Of a DNA stretch of 39,523 bases, positions 13,874 to 21,561 are shown in pieces. The stretch comes from Bacillus sp. ISL-7 (GTDB lineage Bacteria; Bacillota; Bacilli; Bacillales_B; DSM-18226). The stretch spans positions 1 to 39,523 of the forward strand of contig NZ_JAGGQW010000064.1 in the NCBI RefSeq assembly GCF_018613065.1, read 5' to 3'. The stretch's first letter is position 1. The number at the start of each line of letters is the position of its first letter. The translations under genes were made by a program, and so were the position numbers. The notes under the pieces were generated by a model. That model did not search any database, was not told the DNA's origin, and saw only the letters and a program-made list of their open reading frames with translations.

Positions 13874-14671
13874 TTATTTTCCTTTTTGAACTAAATCAAT
13901 AATATGTGTCCAAGTGGATTCTTGGAAAACTTCTGCCACTTTTCCGCCGCCAAGCATGCCGTAACCAACAACAGCGCCTGCCGTCACACAGAAAATGGCC
14001 ATTACTAGTAATAGAACGAGCCGCAGCCAAATCGGAATGAGCCGTATTCTGATCCGTTGGTACGAAACAGGTGCTGTCTCCGCATTCTTACCCGCGCTGT
14101 TCGTGTTGTTTGACTCCTTTGACCTAGGGGCCTCATGAGTTGAGCTGGTTTTCGTTTCTTTGACCCCTTGCGTCTCGCTTTTCTGACGCGGCTGTTTGGT
14201 TTTTGCCTGTTGACCCGCATCCTGAGTTTTTCTTGCGACATTCAGGGCTGGTTTTTTTAAACCCTTTAGTCTACCTGCTACATTCTTGGCTAGTATCTCT
14301 ATAATCTTTGTTGGCGCTTGTTTCTCTACGACCTTCGTTTGTTGTGCTTCGTCCCTAGCCTGTTTCTCTGCGTCCTTTATTTGCCGGCCTTCGTCCTTGG
14401 CCGGTTTCTCTGCGTCCTTTATTTTCCGCACCTCGTCCTTGGCCGGTTTCTTCGCGTCCTTTATCTGTCGCGCCTCATCCTTTGCCTGTTTCTCTACTTC
14501 CTTTATTTGCCGCGCTTCGTCCTTGGCCTGCTTCTCTGCGTCCTTTATCTGCAGCGCCTCGTCCTTCGCCTGCTTCTCTGCGTCCTTTTTCCGTTGCAGC
14601 TCTTCGGCTTTAGCGCGCTTATAATCTTCTCTCGTGCTATATTGTTCATGGTTTGAATTATTTACTGACAT
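13874..14671 (-). CDS. EpuA-type membrane protein with expanded repeat domain
   Basis: 265 residues. The last 60 (RIRIRLIPIWLRLVLLLVMA, then GAVVGYGMLGGG and TWTHIIDLVQKGK) match the short EpuA family, often labelled 'DNA-directed RNA polymerase subunit beta' and encoded near fabZ and mbl in Bacillus. It is a one-helix protein, here at about 212-236. What is unusual is the long cytoplasmic N terminus: about seven 14-residue units of the form EKQAKDEARQIKDA at about 31-125, encoded by 42-bp repeats, then further K/A/Q-rich sequence. The repeat is a charged helix, probably a coiled coil or rod. The length of EpuA-only members is about 60-100. Its function is not established. Confidence 0.8.
   Translation of the reverse strand: MSVNNSNHEQYSTREDYKRAKAEELQRKKDAEKQAKDEALQIKDAEKQAKDEARQIKEVEKQAKDEARQIKDAKKPAKDEVRKIKDAEKPAKDEGRQIKDAEKQARDEAQQTKVVEKQAPTKIIEILAKNVAGRLKGLKKPALNVARKTQDAGQQAKTKQPRQKSETQGVKETKTSSTHEAPRSKESNNTNSAGKNAETAPVSYQRIRIRLIPIWLRLVLLLVMAIFCVTAGAVVGYGMLGGGKVAEVFQESTWTHIIDLVQKGK
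14321..14580 (-). repeat. Intragenic 42-bp tandem repeats
   Basis: About six to seven units of 42 bp encode the 14-residue motif of the EpuA-type protein. The units differ mainly at a few codons (Q/P, R/K, D/E), consistent with copy-number change followed by drift. Confidence 0.75.
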
Positions 14672-15129
14672 TCCTTAATTCCCCTTTAACTGAAGCCCGT
14701 CCATTTATTTTTATCTGGCATGGCTGTCCCCGGATTCAGTGAGTTAGTACATATTATAACCATTAATTGTGTTCAACTCATGTTGCTGAGTCATTCAATT
14801 TATAATTTTAAAAAAATAATTTTTCCAATTCATTACCTCTATTATAAAAAATAAATTGAAAATACTCATCAACTTTTTACAGGAAATAGTCAATAAACGT
14901 AGAAATAGCTCAATTTTTGTCGCTTTCTTTGGTTTTTAAGGTGTATTATTGCAAAATTATTCCTCCGAACCCAAATAAAAAAGCCCAATGATCGAGGCTT
15001 GTCCTGCCTGCTTCATTAGACTTTTTGTATCCAAGGTATGATGTCATACAACAGTAAACCTGAAAGGGCCATAGTGATTAATTGTTTATCCAATTTCTAC
15101 TCGCAGGCAAAGGACAATTTTTCAAAAAA
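14672..15129. other. Gene-free AT-rich stretch between mbl and the EpuA-type gene
   Basis: B. subtilis has flhO and flhP downstream of mbl; no relic of them is visible here. A TATAAT hexamer on the minus strand (14753-14758) may be the -10 of the EpuA-type gene, without a clear -35. An AAGCC/GGCTT hairpin with a T-run (14976-15000) is a weak terminator for mbl. Confidence 0.5.
14974..15002 (-). terminator. Possible terminator of mbl
   Basis: On the minus strand AAGCC and GGCTT form a short stem with a 10-nt loop, followed by TTTTTT. It is 130 bases after the stop. Confidence 0.45.
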
Positions 15130-16131
15130 TCATCCAAACTTCCGATTTGGAATCTTGTCGATGTTATCTAGCATAATTCCTGTTCCAATTGCCACACAAT
15201 CCATTGGATTTTCTGCGACAAGGACTGGAACCTTTAATTCGTCCGCTAGAAGCATGTCGATGCCGTGCAGCAATGCTCCGCCGCCCGTTAAAATCACACC
15301 GCGGTCAATGATGTCAGCCGATAGCTCCGGCGGTGTGCGCTCAAGAACGCTTTTTGCAGCCTGAACGATCACGGCCACTGATTCACGCAAGGAGCCTTCG
15401 ATTTCTTCCGAACGAACAGAGATGGTACGCGGCAGGCCGCTAACCATGTCACGGCCGCGGATTTCCATTTCTTCCGAGCGTGATCCTGGGAAAACTGTCC
15501 CGATGTTGATTTTAATATTTTCAGCTGTGCGCTCACCGATTAACAGTTTGTACTCGCGCTTGATGTAGTTGAGGATTTCCATGTCGAACTTGTCGCCGGC
15601 CATTTTGATGGAGGAGGAAGTCACGATATCGCCCATTGAAAGAACAGCCACATCCGTCGTTCCTCCACCGATGTCCACTACCATGTTTCCGCTCGGTTGG
15701 AAAATGTCCATTCCCGCACCAATTGCAGCTACCTTTGGTTCTTCTTCTAAGTAAATCTTTTTCCCGCCGCTTTTTTCAGCAGCTTCTTTGATTGCCTTTT
15801 GCTCAACGCTTGTAATATTCGTTGGGCAGCAAATCAGAATGCGCGGCTTCGATAGAAAGCCTTTTACATTTAACTTATTAATAAAATGCTTTAACATTGC
15901 TTCTGTCACATCAAAGTCAGCGATCACGCCATCTTTTAATGGGCGGATCGCTACAATGTTCCCAGGTGTCCGACCAACCATGCGGCGGGCTTCTTCACCA
16001 ACAGCAAGTACGCGATTTGTATTTTTGTCAATTGCCACTACGGACGGCTCATTTAATACGATTCCACGGCCCTTGACGTGAATTAACACGTTAGCCGTTC
16101 CTAGATCAATCCCAATATCTCTTGCAAACAT
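15130..16131 (-). CDS. mbl: MreB-like actin homologue Mbl
   Basis: 333 residues from ATG 16131, the B. subtilis Mbl length; the upstream extension lacks family similarity. It polymerises under the membrane and guides lateral-wall peptidoglycan synthesis. Features of the actin/MreB fold: phosphate-1 loop DIGIDLGTANVLIH (about 5-18), PSVVAIDK, connect-1 motif EEEPKVAAIGAG, phosphate-2 loop VVDIGGGTTDVAVLSMG and the adenosine loop LTGGGALLHGID. AAGGAGG lies 12 bases upstream of the ATG. A TACAAT with upstream TG (16184-16189) may be its -10. spoIIID lies immediately upstream, as in B. subtilis. Confidence 0.95.
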   Translation of the reverse strand: MFARDIGIDLGTANVLIHVKGRGIVLNEPSVVAIDKNTNRVLAVGEEARRMVGRTPGNIVAIRPLKDGVIADFDVTEAMLKHFINKLNVKGFLSKPRILICCPTNITSVEQKAIKEAAEKSGGKKIYLEEEPKVAAIGAGMDIFQPSGNMVVDIGGGTTDVAVLSMGDIVTSSSIKMAGDKFDMEILNYIKREYKLLIGERTAENIKINIGTVFPGSRSEEMEIRGRDMVSGLPRTISVRSEEIEGSLRESVAVIVQAAKSVLERTPPELSADIIDRGVILTGGGALLHGIDMLLADELKVPVLVAENPMDCVAIGTGIMLDNIDKIPNRKFG

Positions 16132-16326
16132 TCTCTTTTCTTTCCTCCTTAAAACGGTATCCACATACTTTTCCTAATTGTATATTGTACCATACTCATT
16201 AAAATTTCCATACTTTTAGAAAAGAAAAGATGGTATATTTTGCTGAAGGATGTCGAGTTAAGGAATTCTAGAGAATGCCCTTGAAATATTTTGTTTTCTC
16301 AGCTTGAATGATTCGGAAATTGAGGT

Positions 16327-16599
16327 CTATTTTACAGCTTCGCCTTCCTTTTCTTCTTTTTGATATTTCATTTTCGTTGCCTCTCCCCCCCGGAGATGAC
16401 GGATCGATTTATGATAATCTAGAATTCCTTTAACCTCATTTGCCAGCTCTGGATTAATCTCAGGAAGCCTCTCAGTTAGATCCTTATGGACTGTACTTTT
16501 GGATACGCCAAACTCCTTCGCAATCACGCGAACCGTTTTCCTCGTCTCCACGATATACTTTCCAATCTTGATAGTTCTCTCTTTGATGTAATCGTGCAC
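16327..16599 (-). CDS. spoIIID: Sporulation transcription factor SpoIIID
   Basis: 90-residue DNA-binding regulator acting in the mother cell, where it activates or represses sigma-E genes and helps the switch to sigma-K. The helix-turn-helix is VRVIAKEFGVSKSTVHKDLT (about 24-43), followed by the family's ERLPEINPELANEVKGILDY and the basic tail HKSIRHLRGGEATKMKY that contributes to DNA binding. The start is GTG, with GGGAGGGCGAG upstream. The location next to mbl is conserved. A long repeat-rich stretch lies upstream and probably contains its sigma-E promoter, which I could not fix. Confidence 0.95.
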   Translation of the reverse strand: MHDYIKERTIKIGKYIVETRKTVRVIAKEFGVSKSTVHKDLTERLPEINPELANEVKGILDYHKSIRHLRGGEATKMKYQKEEKEGEAVK

Positions 16600-16679
16600 A
16601 CTCTCGCCCTCCCTAAATTGGATGTGAGAAGTGTGAAATGAGACCCGCTTATCACTTCGACGAATTCTGCTTCCGTTTT

Positions 16680-16850
16680 GGTGTCTGTTTTGGTGTCATC
16701 AATTTTAGTGTCATGGTGGTGTCATATTTGGTGCCATTTTGGTGTCACCATTTGGTGCTATTATTTGGTGTTACCATTTTGGTGTCAGGCACCATTAAAA
16801 GACATTTGTCCACCAGTAGAGGACACTTCTGTTGATGAGTGTCAGGCACC
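16680..16850. repeat. Decaying GGTGTCA array plus two dispersed cores
   Basis: Half-sites of GGTGTC or close variants start at 16680, 16692, 16707, 16718, 16730, 16741, 16754 and 16767 and lead into the full core GGTGTCAGGCACC at 16781-16793. The spacing is 11-15 bases. A second core, AGTGTCAGGCACC, is at 16838-16850, with GACATTTGTCC and GGACAC motifs between them. Confidence 0.75.
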
Positions 16851-17320
16851 AGACGGCAGAAAGTAATTTACCTTCTGACTATACGATGAATAATCATGTC
16901 CCCGACTGAATATCCGCTAATTTCAAACGACTCTTCACCTCAAACACTCTCTTTGTAAAGGTTTGTAATCATTTTATTAGCTTGGATACGGGATTATGCT
17001 ATAAATACTCAATCTGGACAAGATGTTATTCCAAAGTTTTTTGAAAATTGGACTTCTTACTTATTTTCGACAATCGTGGAGAATCGTCCAGAATCGCATG
17101 ATATAAGGGTTTTGGGCTAGAAATATCACGCTCTCAGCATTTATTTCCCGAGAAATTTGTCGAGAGAAAATTATTCAAATATGGCGATAATTATTGGAAT
17201 GAGGAGAGAATTTAGGTTTCGAAAGCCCGTACCTGATATGATTTGGGGCAATTTTTTACAAAAAGGATTGTTCAATTTATTATATTTTTGATACCTTTTT
17301 GATATGTACTTTTCGAAAGG
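16851..17320. other. Gene-free stretch upstream of the alkyltransferase-like gene
   Basis: No open frame with a ribosome site is visible. The one structured element is a triple 10-bp iteron, AATCGTSSAG, at 17072-17101. The rest is AT-rich with no recognisable promoter pair or LexA-type box. Confidence 0.5.
17072..17101 (+). repeat. Three AATCG iterons at a 10-bp pitch
   Basis: AATCGTGGAG, AATCGTCCAG and AATCGCATGA follow each other exactly 10 bases apart, about 230 bases before the alkyltransferase-like gene. They could be an operator on one face of the helix. Confidence 0.5.
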
Positions 17321-17329
17321 ATGATCACG

Positions 17330-17638
17330 ATGACACCTTTTACGGAAAATGTAGTAGAAATTATTCGCAGTATCCCTGAAGGTAAGGTTGCGACTTATGG
17401 TCAGATCGCTGGGCTCGCTGGAAGCCCCCGTGCTGCCCGCCAAGTTGTCCGCGCCCTCCATTCCATGAGCAAGAAGCACCGCCTCCCCTGGCACCGCGTC
17501 ATCAACGCTAAGGGGCAAATCGCCCTCCTAGATGACGAGTCCTACAATGAGCAAAGGCTGTCGTTAGAGGCAGAAGGCGTGGAGATCGGTCTAAACGGGG
17601 TCATTGATCTGGAGCGGTATCAGTGGAAGCCACAATGA
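17330..17638 (+). CDS. Alkyltransferase-like DNA-binding protein (ATL)
   Basis: 102 residues from ATG 17330, chosen because AAAGG lies about nine bases before it; an ATG at 17321 would abut that site. The protein is the C-terminal DNA-binding domain of O6-alkylguanine-DNA alkyltransferase: FTENVVEIIRSIPEGKVATY, GQIAGLAGSPRAARQVVRAL (helix-turn-helix with the arginine finger) and LPWHRVINAKG. The alkyl-accepting Cys of the PCHRV motif is Trp54 here, the mark of ATL proteins. ATLs bind O6-alkylguanine, flip it and hand it to nucleotide excision repair without dealkylating it. It appears monocistronic and is followed by a strong hairpin. Confidence 0.9.
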   Translation: MTPFTENVVEIIRSIPEGKVATYGQIAGLAGSPRAARQVVRALHSMSKKHRLPWHRVINAKGQIALLDDESYNEQRLSLEAEGVEIGLNGVIDLERYQWKPQ

Positions 17639-17642
17639 TACT

Positions 17643-17670
17643 CGCCAGGGAGGGAAATTGCCTCCCTGGC
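17643..17670 (+). terminator. Hairpin after the ATL gene
   Basis: GCCAGGGAGG pairs with CCTCCCTGGC around a 7-nt loop, directly after the stop codon. No T-run follows, so termination is uncertain. Confidence 0.5.
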
Positions 17671-17680
17671 ATCATCCGCT

Positions 17681-17771
17681 GAAAAATGGATATTGAGTTG
17701 GACAGTAAAGTCGAGAAAGTGGACAGTAAATCTCAATCCCCGACAGTAAATTGCCCCAAGTGGACAGTAAA
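17681..17771 (+). repeat. GACAGTAAA array A, pitch 20-21 bp
   Basis: Four units start at 17701, 17722, 17742 and 17763 (spacing 21, 20, 21), with a degenerate fifth at 17681. The fuller unit is AAGTGGACAGTAAA followed by a variable spacer. Confidence 0.9.
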
Positions 17772-17803
17772 ATGATTACACCATCTAAAATGGGTAAATA
17801 TTA

Positions 17804-17833
17804 AGTTCCCCTAATTAGGGGAATTAAGTTTTT
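17804..17833 (+). terminator. Hairpin with T-run between arrays A and B
   Basis: TTCCCC and GGGGAA pair around TAATTA and are followed by TTAAGTTTTTT. It could stop plus-strand transcription beyond array A. Confidence 0.5.
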
Positions 17834-17905
17834 TCCTTAAATAAATTACCTGAGCAAGAAGTTGCCTGGCTTTTTAGCTTGTTTTGAGGCGGATAAGTGG
17901 AGTTG

Positions 17906-18121
17906 GACAGTAAAGTCAGGAAAGTGGACAGTAAGTGTTTGAAACTCGACAGTAAAAACTTGAAAAGTCGACAGTAAATCTCTAAACCTTGACAGTAAAT
18001 GGCTCAAAGTGGACAGTAAAACCCTAACCGGACAATATATGGAACCAAGTGGACAGTAAATCCTCAAACCCCGACAGTAAATGGCCAAAACTGGACAGTA
18101 AAACCCTAACCCAACAGTAAA
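17906..18121 (+). repeat. GACAGTAAA array B, pitch about 20.7 bp
   Basis: Eleven units start at 17906, 17927, 17948, 17970, 17991, 18012, 18031, 18052, 18073, 18094 and 18113. Spacing is 21, 21, 22, 21, 21, 19, 21, 21, 21, 19; both 19-bp steps follow an ACCCTAACC spacer. The units at 18031 and 18113 are the most diverged. Same orientation as array A. Confidence 0.9.
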
Positions 18122-18172
18122 TAGGACTCCCCGCAATCAGCCCCACATAAAAATGACCTCAAAACAAAGAAA

Positions 18173-18194
18173 AACACCTAGCCCCCTAGGTGTT
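18173..18194 (-). terminator. Terminator of pbpC
   Basis: On the minus strand AACACCTAG and CTAGGTGTT form a perfect 9-bp stem around GGGG, followed by TTTCTTTG. Confidence 0.8.
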
Positions 18195-18224
18195 ATCCCA
18201 AATCTATTTAAAAGTCCACATGGT

Positions 18225-18237
18225 GGTGCCTGACACC
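18225..18237. repeat. Dispersed GGTGTCAGGCACC element
   Basis: A single core, as GGTGCCTGACACC on the plus strand, between pbpC and its terminator. Confidence 0.8.
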
Positions 18238-18255
18238 AACCGATCCATCCTCCAT

Positions 18256-20238
18256 TTACCGCACCAACTCAAATACCTTCTTCACTTTCTTCACGGGCAC
18301 CAGCGAACCGCCCCGGCCCTGGACGTTCTCGACCATCATCGCCACCATCAAACTCGGAGACTCTGTGTTGTAACCAATAAACCAGCCATTTTCCGTGCCT
18401 GTTTCGCCCTGTTTCTGTTTTATCTCCGCCGTCCCCGTTTTACCAGCCAACGGATACCCCAATATTTCGGCAGCATGGGCCGTTCCGCCAGTGTCACCAA
18501 CGACCTTCCGTAAATCTGACGCAATGACGCCGGCGTGTTCAGGCGAAACTACCGCCTCTTTCAGCACCTGCCCCTGCTGCTCATCCGCCAAAAGAATCGG
18601 TCTGATCATATTGCCATTATTCACAAACGGCGTATACGTCGAAAGCAAATGAACGATACTCATCTGAATCTGCCCTTGGCCATAACCAGAATCGGCCAGT
18701 GCAATATCCCGATCCAATGCACCAATCGTTGATTTTTCAAGCGGGAATGGGAACGCCAAATCTTCCTCAAAGCCAAATTTCTTCAGCCCATCCGCAAACA
18801 CATCTTTCCCCGTTTTCAACGCCGCCTGAGCAAAATAAATATTATCGGAGAACACCAATGCTTTTTCAAGATTAATCGGGCTGCCGCCATGGACACGCGT
18901 CACAAAATAGCCGCCCCACGATTTATCCTTTTGCCACTTCGACCCTAGAATCGGCACCGCCAGCTCCGGCGTAATCGCCCCGCTCGACAAAGCCACCCCC
19001 GCCGTAATCGGCTTCATGACCGAACCCGGTGCATAGGCCTGTTTAAACCGCGTGGAGAGCGGCTGTAGCTTATTATCCTGCAGCGCCTTCCATTCAGCCG
19101 CCGAGAAGCCAAGCATCGCTTGATTCGGGTCAAACGAAGGCGTGCTGACAAGCGCCAGCGTTTCCCCCGTCACAGGGTTTATGGCCGCACCCGTGCCGGC
19201 TTCCTTGCCAAGTTCATTAAAAATAGCCGCCTGAACATCTGCATCGATCGTCAACTTAACATTCTTTCCATCCTCGACCGGTTTTTCAGCAAGCACCTCG
19301 GCTTCACCATTTTTCTTTTTAATCGTAATCTTCACGCCGGGCTTACCCTTTAACTGCTCGTCATACACTTGCTCGAGCCCTCTTTTTCCAATCATATCAC
19401 TACTCGTGTACCCTTTATCCTTCAACTTTTCCAACTCATCCGCCGTAATCGCACCCACATAACCAATCAGCTGCGCCGCAGCCTGATCATACGGATAAAT
19501 CCGTGCCTCCACCTTCCTCGTCTGCACTGGCTCTAGCGCAATCAACTGGGCAATCCGCTCCTCATCCTGCATCGACACCCGCTTCAACGGCACAAACAAC
19601 TCCGGCTTAACCCAACTCGCCGTAATCGCCTTCTTGATTTGGTCTGGACTCATTTTTAACAGCGAGGCTAACGGTTCCAACACTTGGTCCGTCACCTTCC
19701 CCGCAACCACGCCAACCTCATACACCTGGCCATTCACCGCCAGCCCGATGTTATTGCGATCAAGAATCTCCCCTCTTTGCGGCGCATCCGTACTAATCCC
19801 GATCTTATCGCCTTCCTGCAATTTTGGAAAAATGAACTCAGTATTCCAGTCTACATACCAATTCTTCTTGTCGTCTCTTTCTTCTTTTTGCAACTTAGCT
19901 TCCTGAGTGAATTGAATAGCTCCAGCGATGCTATTCATTTTCGCGTTAAAAGAATATTGGGCTTGTTCTTTGTCTGCCTGCTTATCCTCTTTCGGTTCTT
20001 TGAAGTCAATCTTGAGGTCAGTAATCTGAAGGTCTTTGTAGATTTTATGATAGCGGTTCGTAAATTCTTCTTTAGTGATTTTTTTCTGGGCATCCGTTGA
20101 AAGATAATCATACATCTGATCAAACTTCTGCTCATTCCACAAAGCTATGTACTTAGAAAATCGATCCTGTGGCGTCGGTTCTTTGCTACAGCCAGCGACT
20201 AGTAGAATCAGAAGCATGGCTGCTATTATTTTTCTCAA
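18256..20238 (-). CDS. pbpC: Penicillin-binding protein 3 (PbpC), lipoprotein
   Basis: 660 residues from TTG 20238, which has AAAGGAGGG at good spacing. Class B transpeptidase that cross-links peptidoglycan outside the membrane. Domains in order: a lipoprotein signal with lipobox LVAGC (Cys17); an NTF2-like MecA_N domain (about 20-140); a PBP dimerisation domain (about 150-310); and the transpeptidase. Active-site motifs are SVMK (Ser406), SDN (about 464) and KTG (about 600). The architecture matches the PBP3/PBP2a group of low-affinity enzymes such as B. subtilis PbpC (668 residues). It is monocistronic, with its own terminator. Beta-lactam susceptibility cannot be read from sequence. Confidence 0.93.
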   Translation of the reverse strand: MRKIIAAMLLILLVAGCSKEPTPQDRFSKYIALWNEQKFDQMYDYLSTDAQKKITKEEFTNRYHKIYKDLQITDLKIDFKEPKEDKQADKEQAQYSFNAKMNSIAGAIQFTQEAKLQKEERDDKKNWYVDWNTEFIFPKLQEGDKIGISTDAPQRGEILDRNNIGLAVNGQVYEVGVVAGKVTDQVLEPLASLLKMSPDQIKKAITASWVKPELFVPLKRVSMQDEERIAQLIALEPVQTRKVEARIYPYDQAAAQLIGYVGAITADELEKLKDKGYTSSDMIGKRGLEQVYDEQLKGKPGVKITIKKKNGEAEVLAEKPVEDGKNVKLTIDADVQAAIFNELGKEAGTGAAINPVTGETLALVSTPSFDPNQAMLGFSAAEWKALQDNKLQPLSTRFKQAYAPGSVMKPITAGVALSSGAITPELAVPILGSKWQKDKSWGGYFVTRVHGGSPINLEKALVFSDNIYFAQAALKTGKDVFADGLKKFGFEEDLAFPFPLEKSTIGALDRDIALADSGYGQGQIQMSIVHLLSTYTPFVNNGNMIRPILLADEQQGQVLKEAVVSPEHAGVIASDLRKVVGDTGGTAHAAEILGYPLAGKTGTAEIKQKQGETGTENGWFIGYNTESPSLMVAMMVENVQGRGGSLVPVKKVKKVFELVR

Positions 20239-20304
20239 TGTAATCCCTCCTTTTATTACCATTTTAACACATATGCTAGAAACACCTTTTAAATTTTCCT
20301 CAAC

Positions 20305-20339
20305 AAAAAATCCAGTTTTGACTTACTCACTGGATTTCG
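20305..20339 (-). terminator. Terminator overlapping the end of the 65-residue gene
   Basis: On the minus strand AAATCCAGT and ACTGGATTT form a 9-bp stem with a 12-nt loop, followed by TTT. The stop codon of the gene at 20323 lies within it. Confidence 0.8.
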
Positions 20340-20520
20340 GTCTCGTTATATATATTTGGTATCCATAAAGAACTAGAGCAAAGCTAAGCGTAGTATATAA
20401 AAGCTGTTTGGGTGTAATGCTGACCAATTTATAAACGTTCAACTTTTGAAAAAGCCAATTGAAATTCTTTATCCAAGTTAGTATTTCTGCCTTTATGCCA
20501 TTTAATTCCTTACAAGCCAT
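20323..20520 (-). CDS. Possible 65-residue membrane protein
   Basis: One hydrophobic helix at about 40-58 (LLYTTLSFALVLYGYQIYI) follows a mostly amphipathic N terminus (LTWIKNFNWLFQKLNV). No Shine-Dalgarno precedes the ATG. In favour of a gene, its last codons and stop lie inside a good terminator, as is common for small Bacillus genes. It follows spoIIQ on the same strand. The family is not recognised. Confidence 0.4.
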   Translation of the reverse strand: MACKELNGIKAEILTWIKNFNWLFQKLNVYKLVSITPKQLLYTTLSFALVLYGYQIYITRPKSSE

Positions 20521-20530
20521 CTAAACGAAA

Positions 20531-20565
20531 AAAAGAGGAAAGAATTCCCCTTCCCCTTTGTACTG
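20531..20565 (-). terminator. Possible terminator of spoIIQ
   Basis: On the minus strand AAAGGGGAA pairs imperfectly with TTTCCTCTTT and is followed by TTTTT. It lies immediately after the spoIIQ stop. Confidence 0.45.
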
Positions 20566-20566
20566 A

Positions 20567-21403
20567 TTATGAGTTTGTATGTTCTGTAGAAGTAGATTCT
20601 TCGTCCACATTTGTTTCTTGGTCGGAAGAGTTTGCTGGGTCTTCAATCTTTTGTTGTTCTTCCTTCATTTGTGGAGTCTCTACTGATTCGCTTGCTTTAT
20701 CATTCGAAAGTTCTGCTTCCTGTAACGTGCTTAACGATTTGTTAAAATAGTTAGTGGGATTTACAGCAATTCCATCTTTACGAATTTCAAAATGTACATG
20801 TGTTCCAGCTTTTTCATTGAACAAGCTTTGTCCAGCCGTGGCAAGAACTTGTCCCTGTTTTACTTCGTCGCCAACCTTGATCTTTATGTCTTTTACGGAT
20901 TGATATTGTGTTACAATACCTTTGTCGTGTTCCACTTCAATGACATTCCCAAGGACTGCATCTTCATCAACTCGTGTGACCGTACCGCTTAATGCTGCAA
21001 CGACATTAAAGGACTCATCATCTTTCATGGTAACGTCGATTCCAGTGTTTGGCTGGTAGGTATTATTATAAAATACCAAAGCCGCTTCCTGGTCTTCTGT
21101 TTTTCCATTGAAATCATAGAATTTCGTTTTAACGACTGCTGCGTCTGCATTTTCCACTGGCATTTTGAAGTTTTCAAGTGTTTTGCTAACTTCAATCGCT
21201 GGTTCTTGGTTCTTTTTACCGGCAATATCAGTGGATTTGTAATCGTATTTGTCTGTCGCACTGTTGCTCGATTGATACCATAGTACTGCGGTCAGAATGA
21301 GTGCTGCACTTGCAATATAGATGGCTGGAAATACCCAACGCTTTTTGAAAAAGCGTTTTACGCTGGAACTTTGAGAAGATCGTTTGTTTTCTTCCTCTCT
21401 CAT
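20567..21403 (-). CDS. spoIIQ: Stage II sporulation protein SpoIIQ
   Basis: 278 residues from the ATG at 21403 (MREEENKRSS); GAGGTGAT precedes it and B. subtilis SpoIIQ starts the same way. Forespore membrane protein that joins SpoIIIAH across the intermembrane space to form the engulfment and feeding-tube complex. One helix (about 25-45) precedes a LytM/peptidase M23 fold: NTGIDVTMKDD, VVAALSGTVTRV, GIVTQYQSV and GTHVHFEIRKDG. The first metal-binding His of active LytM enzymes is Asn (NTGID), as expected for a non-enzymatic family that in B. subtilis also lacks it. The C-terminal tail is acidic and disordered. GTATA on the minus strand near 21440 may belong to a sigma-F promoter, but the -10 is unclear. 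Confidence 0.93.
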   Translation of the reverse strand: MREEENKRSSQSSSVKRFFKKRWVFPAIYIASAALILTAVLWYQSSNSATDKYDYKSTDIAGKKNQEPAIEVSKTLENFKMPVENADAAVVKTKFYDFNGKTEDQEAALVFYNNTYQPNTGIDVTMKDDESFNVVAALSGTVTRVDEDAVLGNVIEVEHDKGIVTQYQSVKDIKIKVGDEVKQGQVLATAGQSLFNEKAGTHVHFEIRKDGIAVNPTNYFNKSLSTLQEAELSNDKASESVETPQMKEEQQKIEDPANSSDQETNVDEESTSTEHTNS

Positions 21404-21561
21404 TTTCATCACCTCAGCAATCATTCTGAACAGATAAGTAGAATTATATACACGAGCGAAAAAAATTTTTTGAACTTATTTTTTAACAGTGTTTATGTTT
21501 TTATGCATGAAGGGTGAAAAATTATTTTAAAAATGTTTTTACGATATAGGAGGAAATTTTC

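Noticed and set aside
14286..14656. Plus-strand Phe/Ser/Cys-rich frames antisense to the EpuA-type gene
   Set aside because: They mirror the 42-bp repeats, which are a multiple of three and keep all frames open; codon use fits the minus-strand gene.
16638..16866. Plus-strand frames rich in W, V and C upstream of spoIIID
   Set aside because: They are translations of the GGTGTCA half-site array and lack ribosome sites.
17846..18136. Minus-strand 96-codon frame over array B
   Set aside because: It arises from the repeat units, has no ribosome site and no family likeness.
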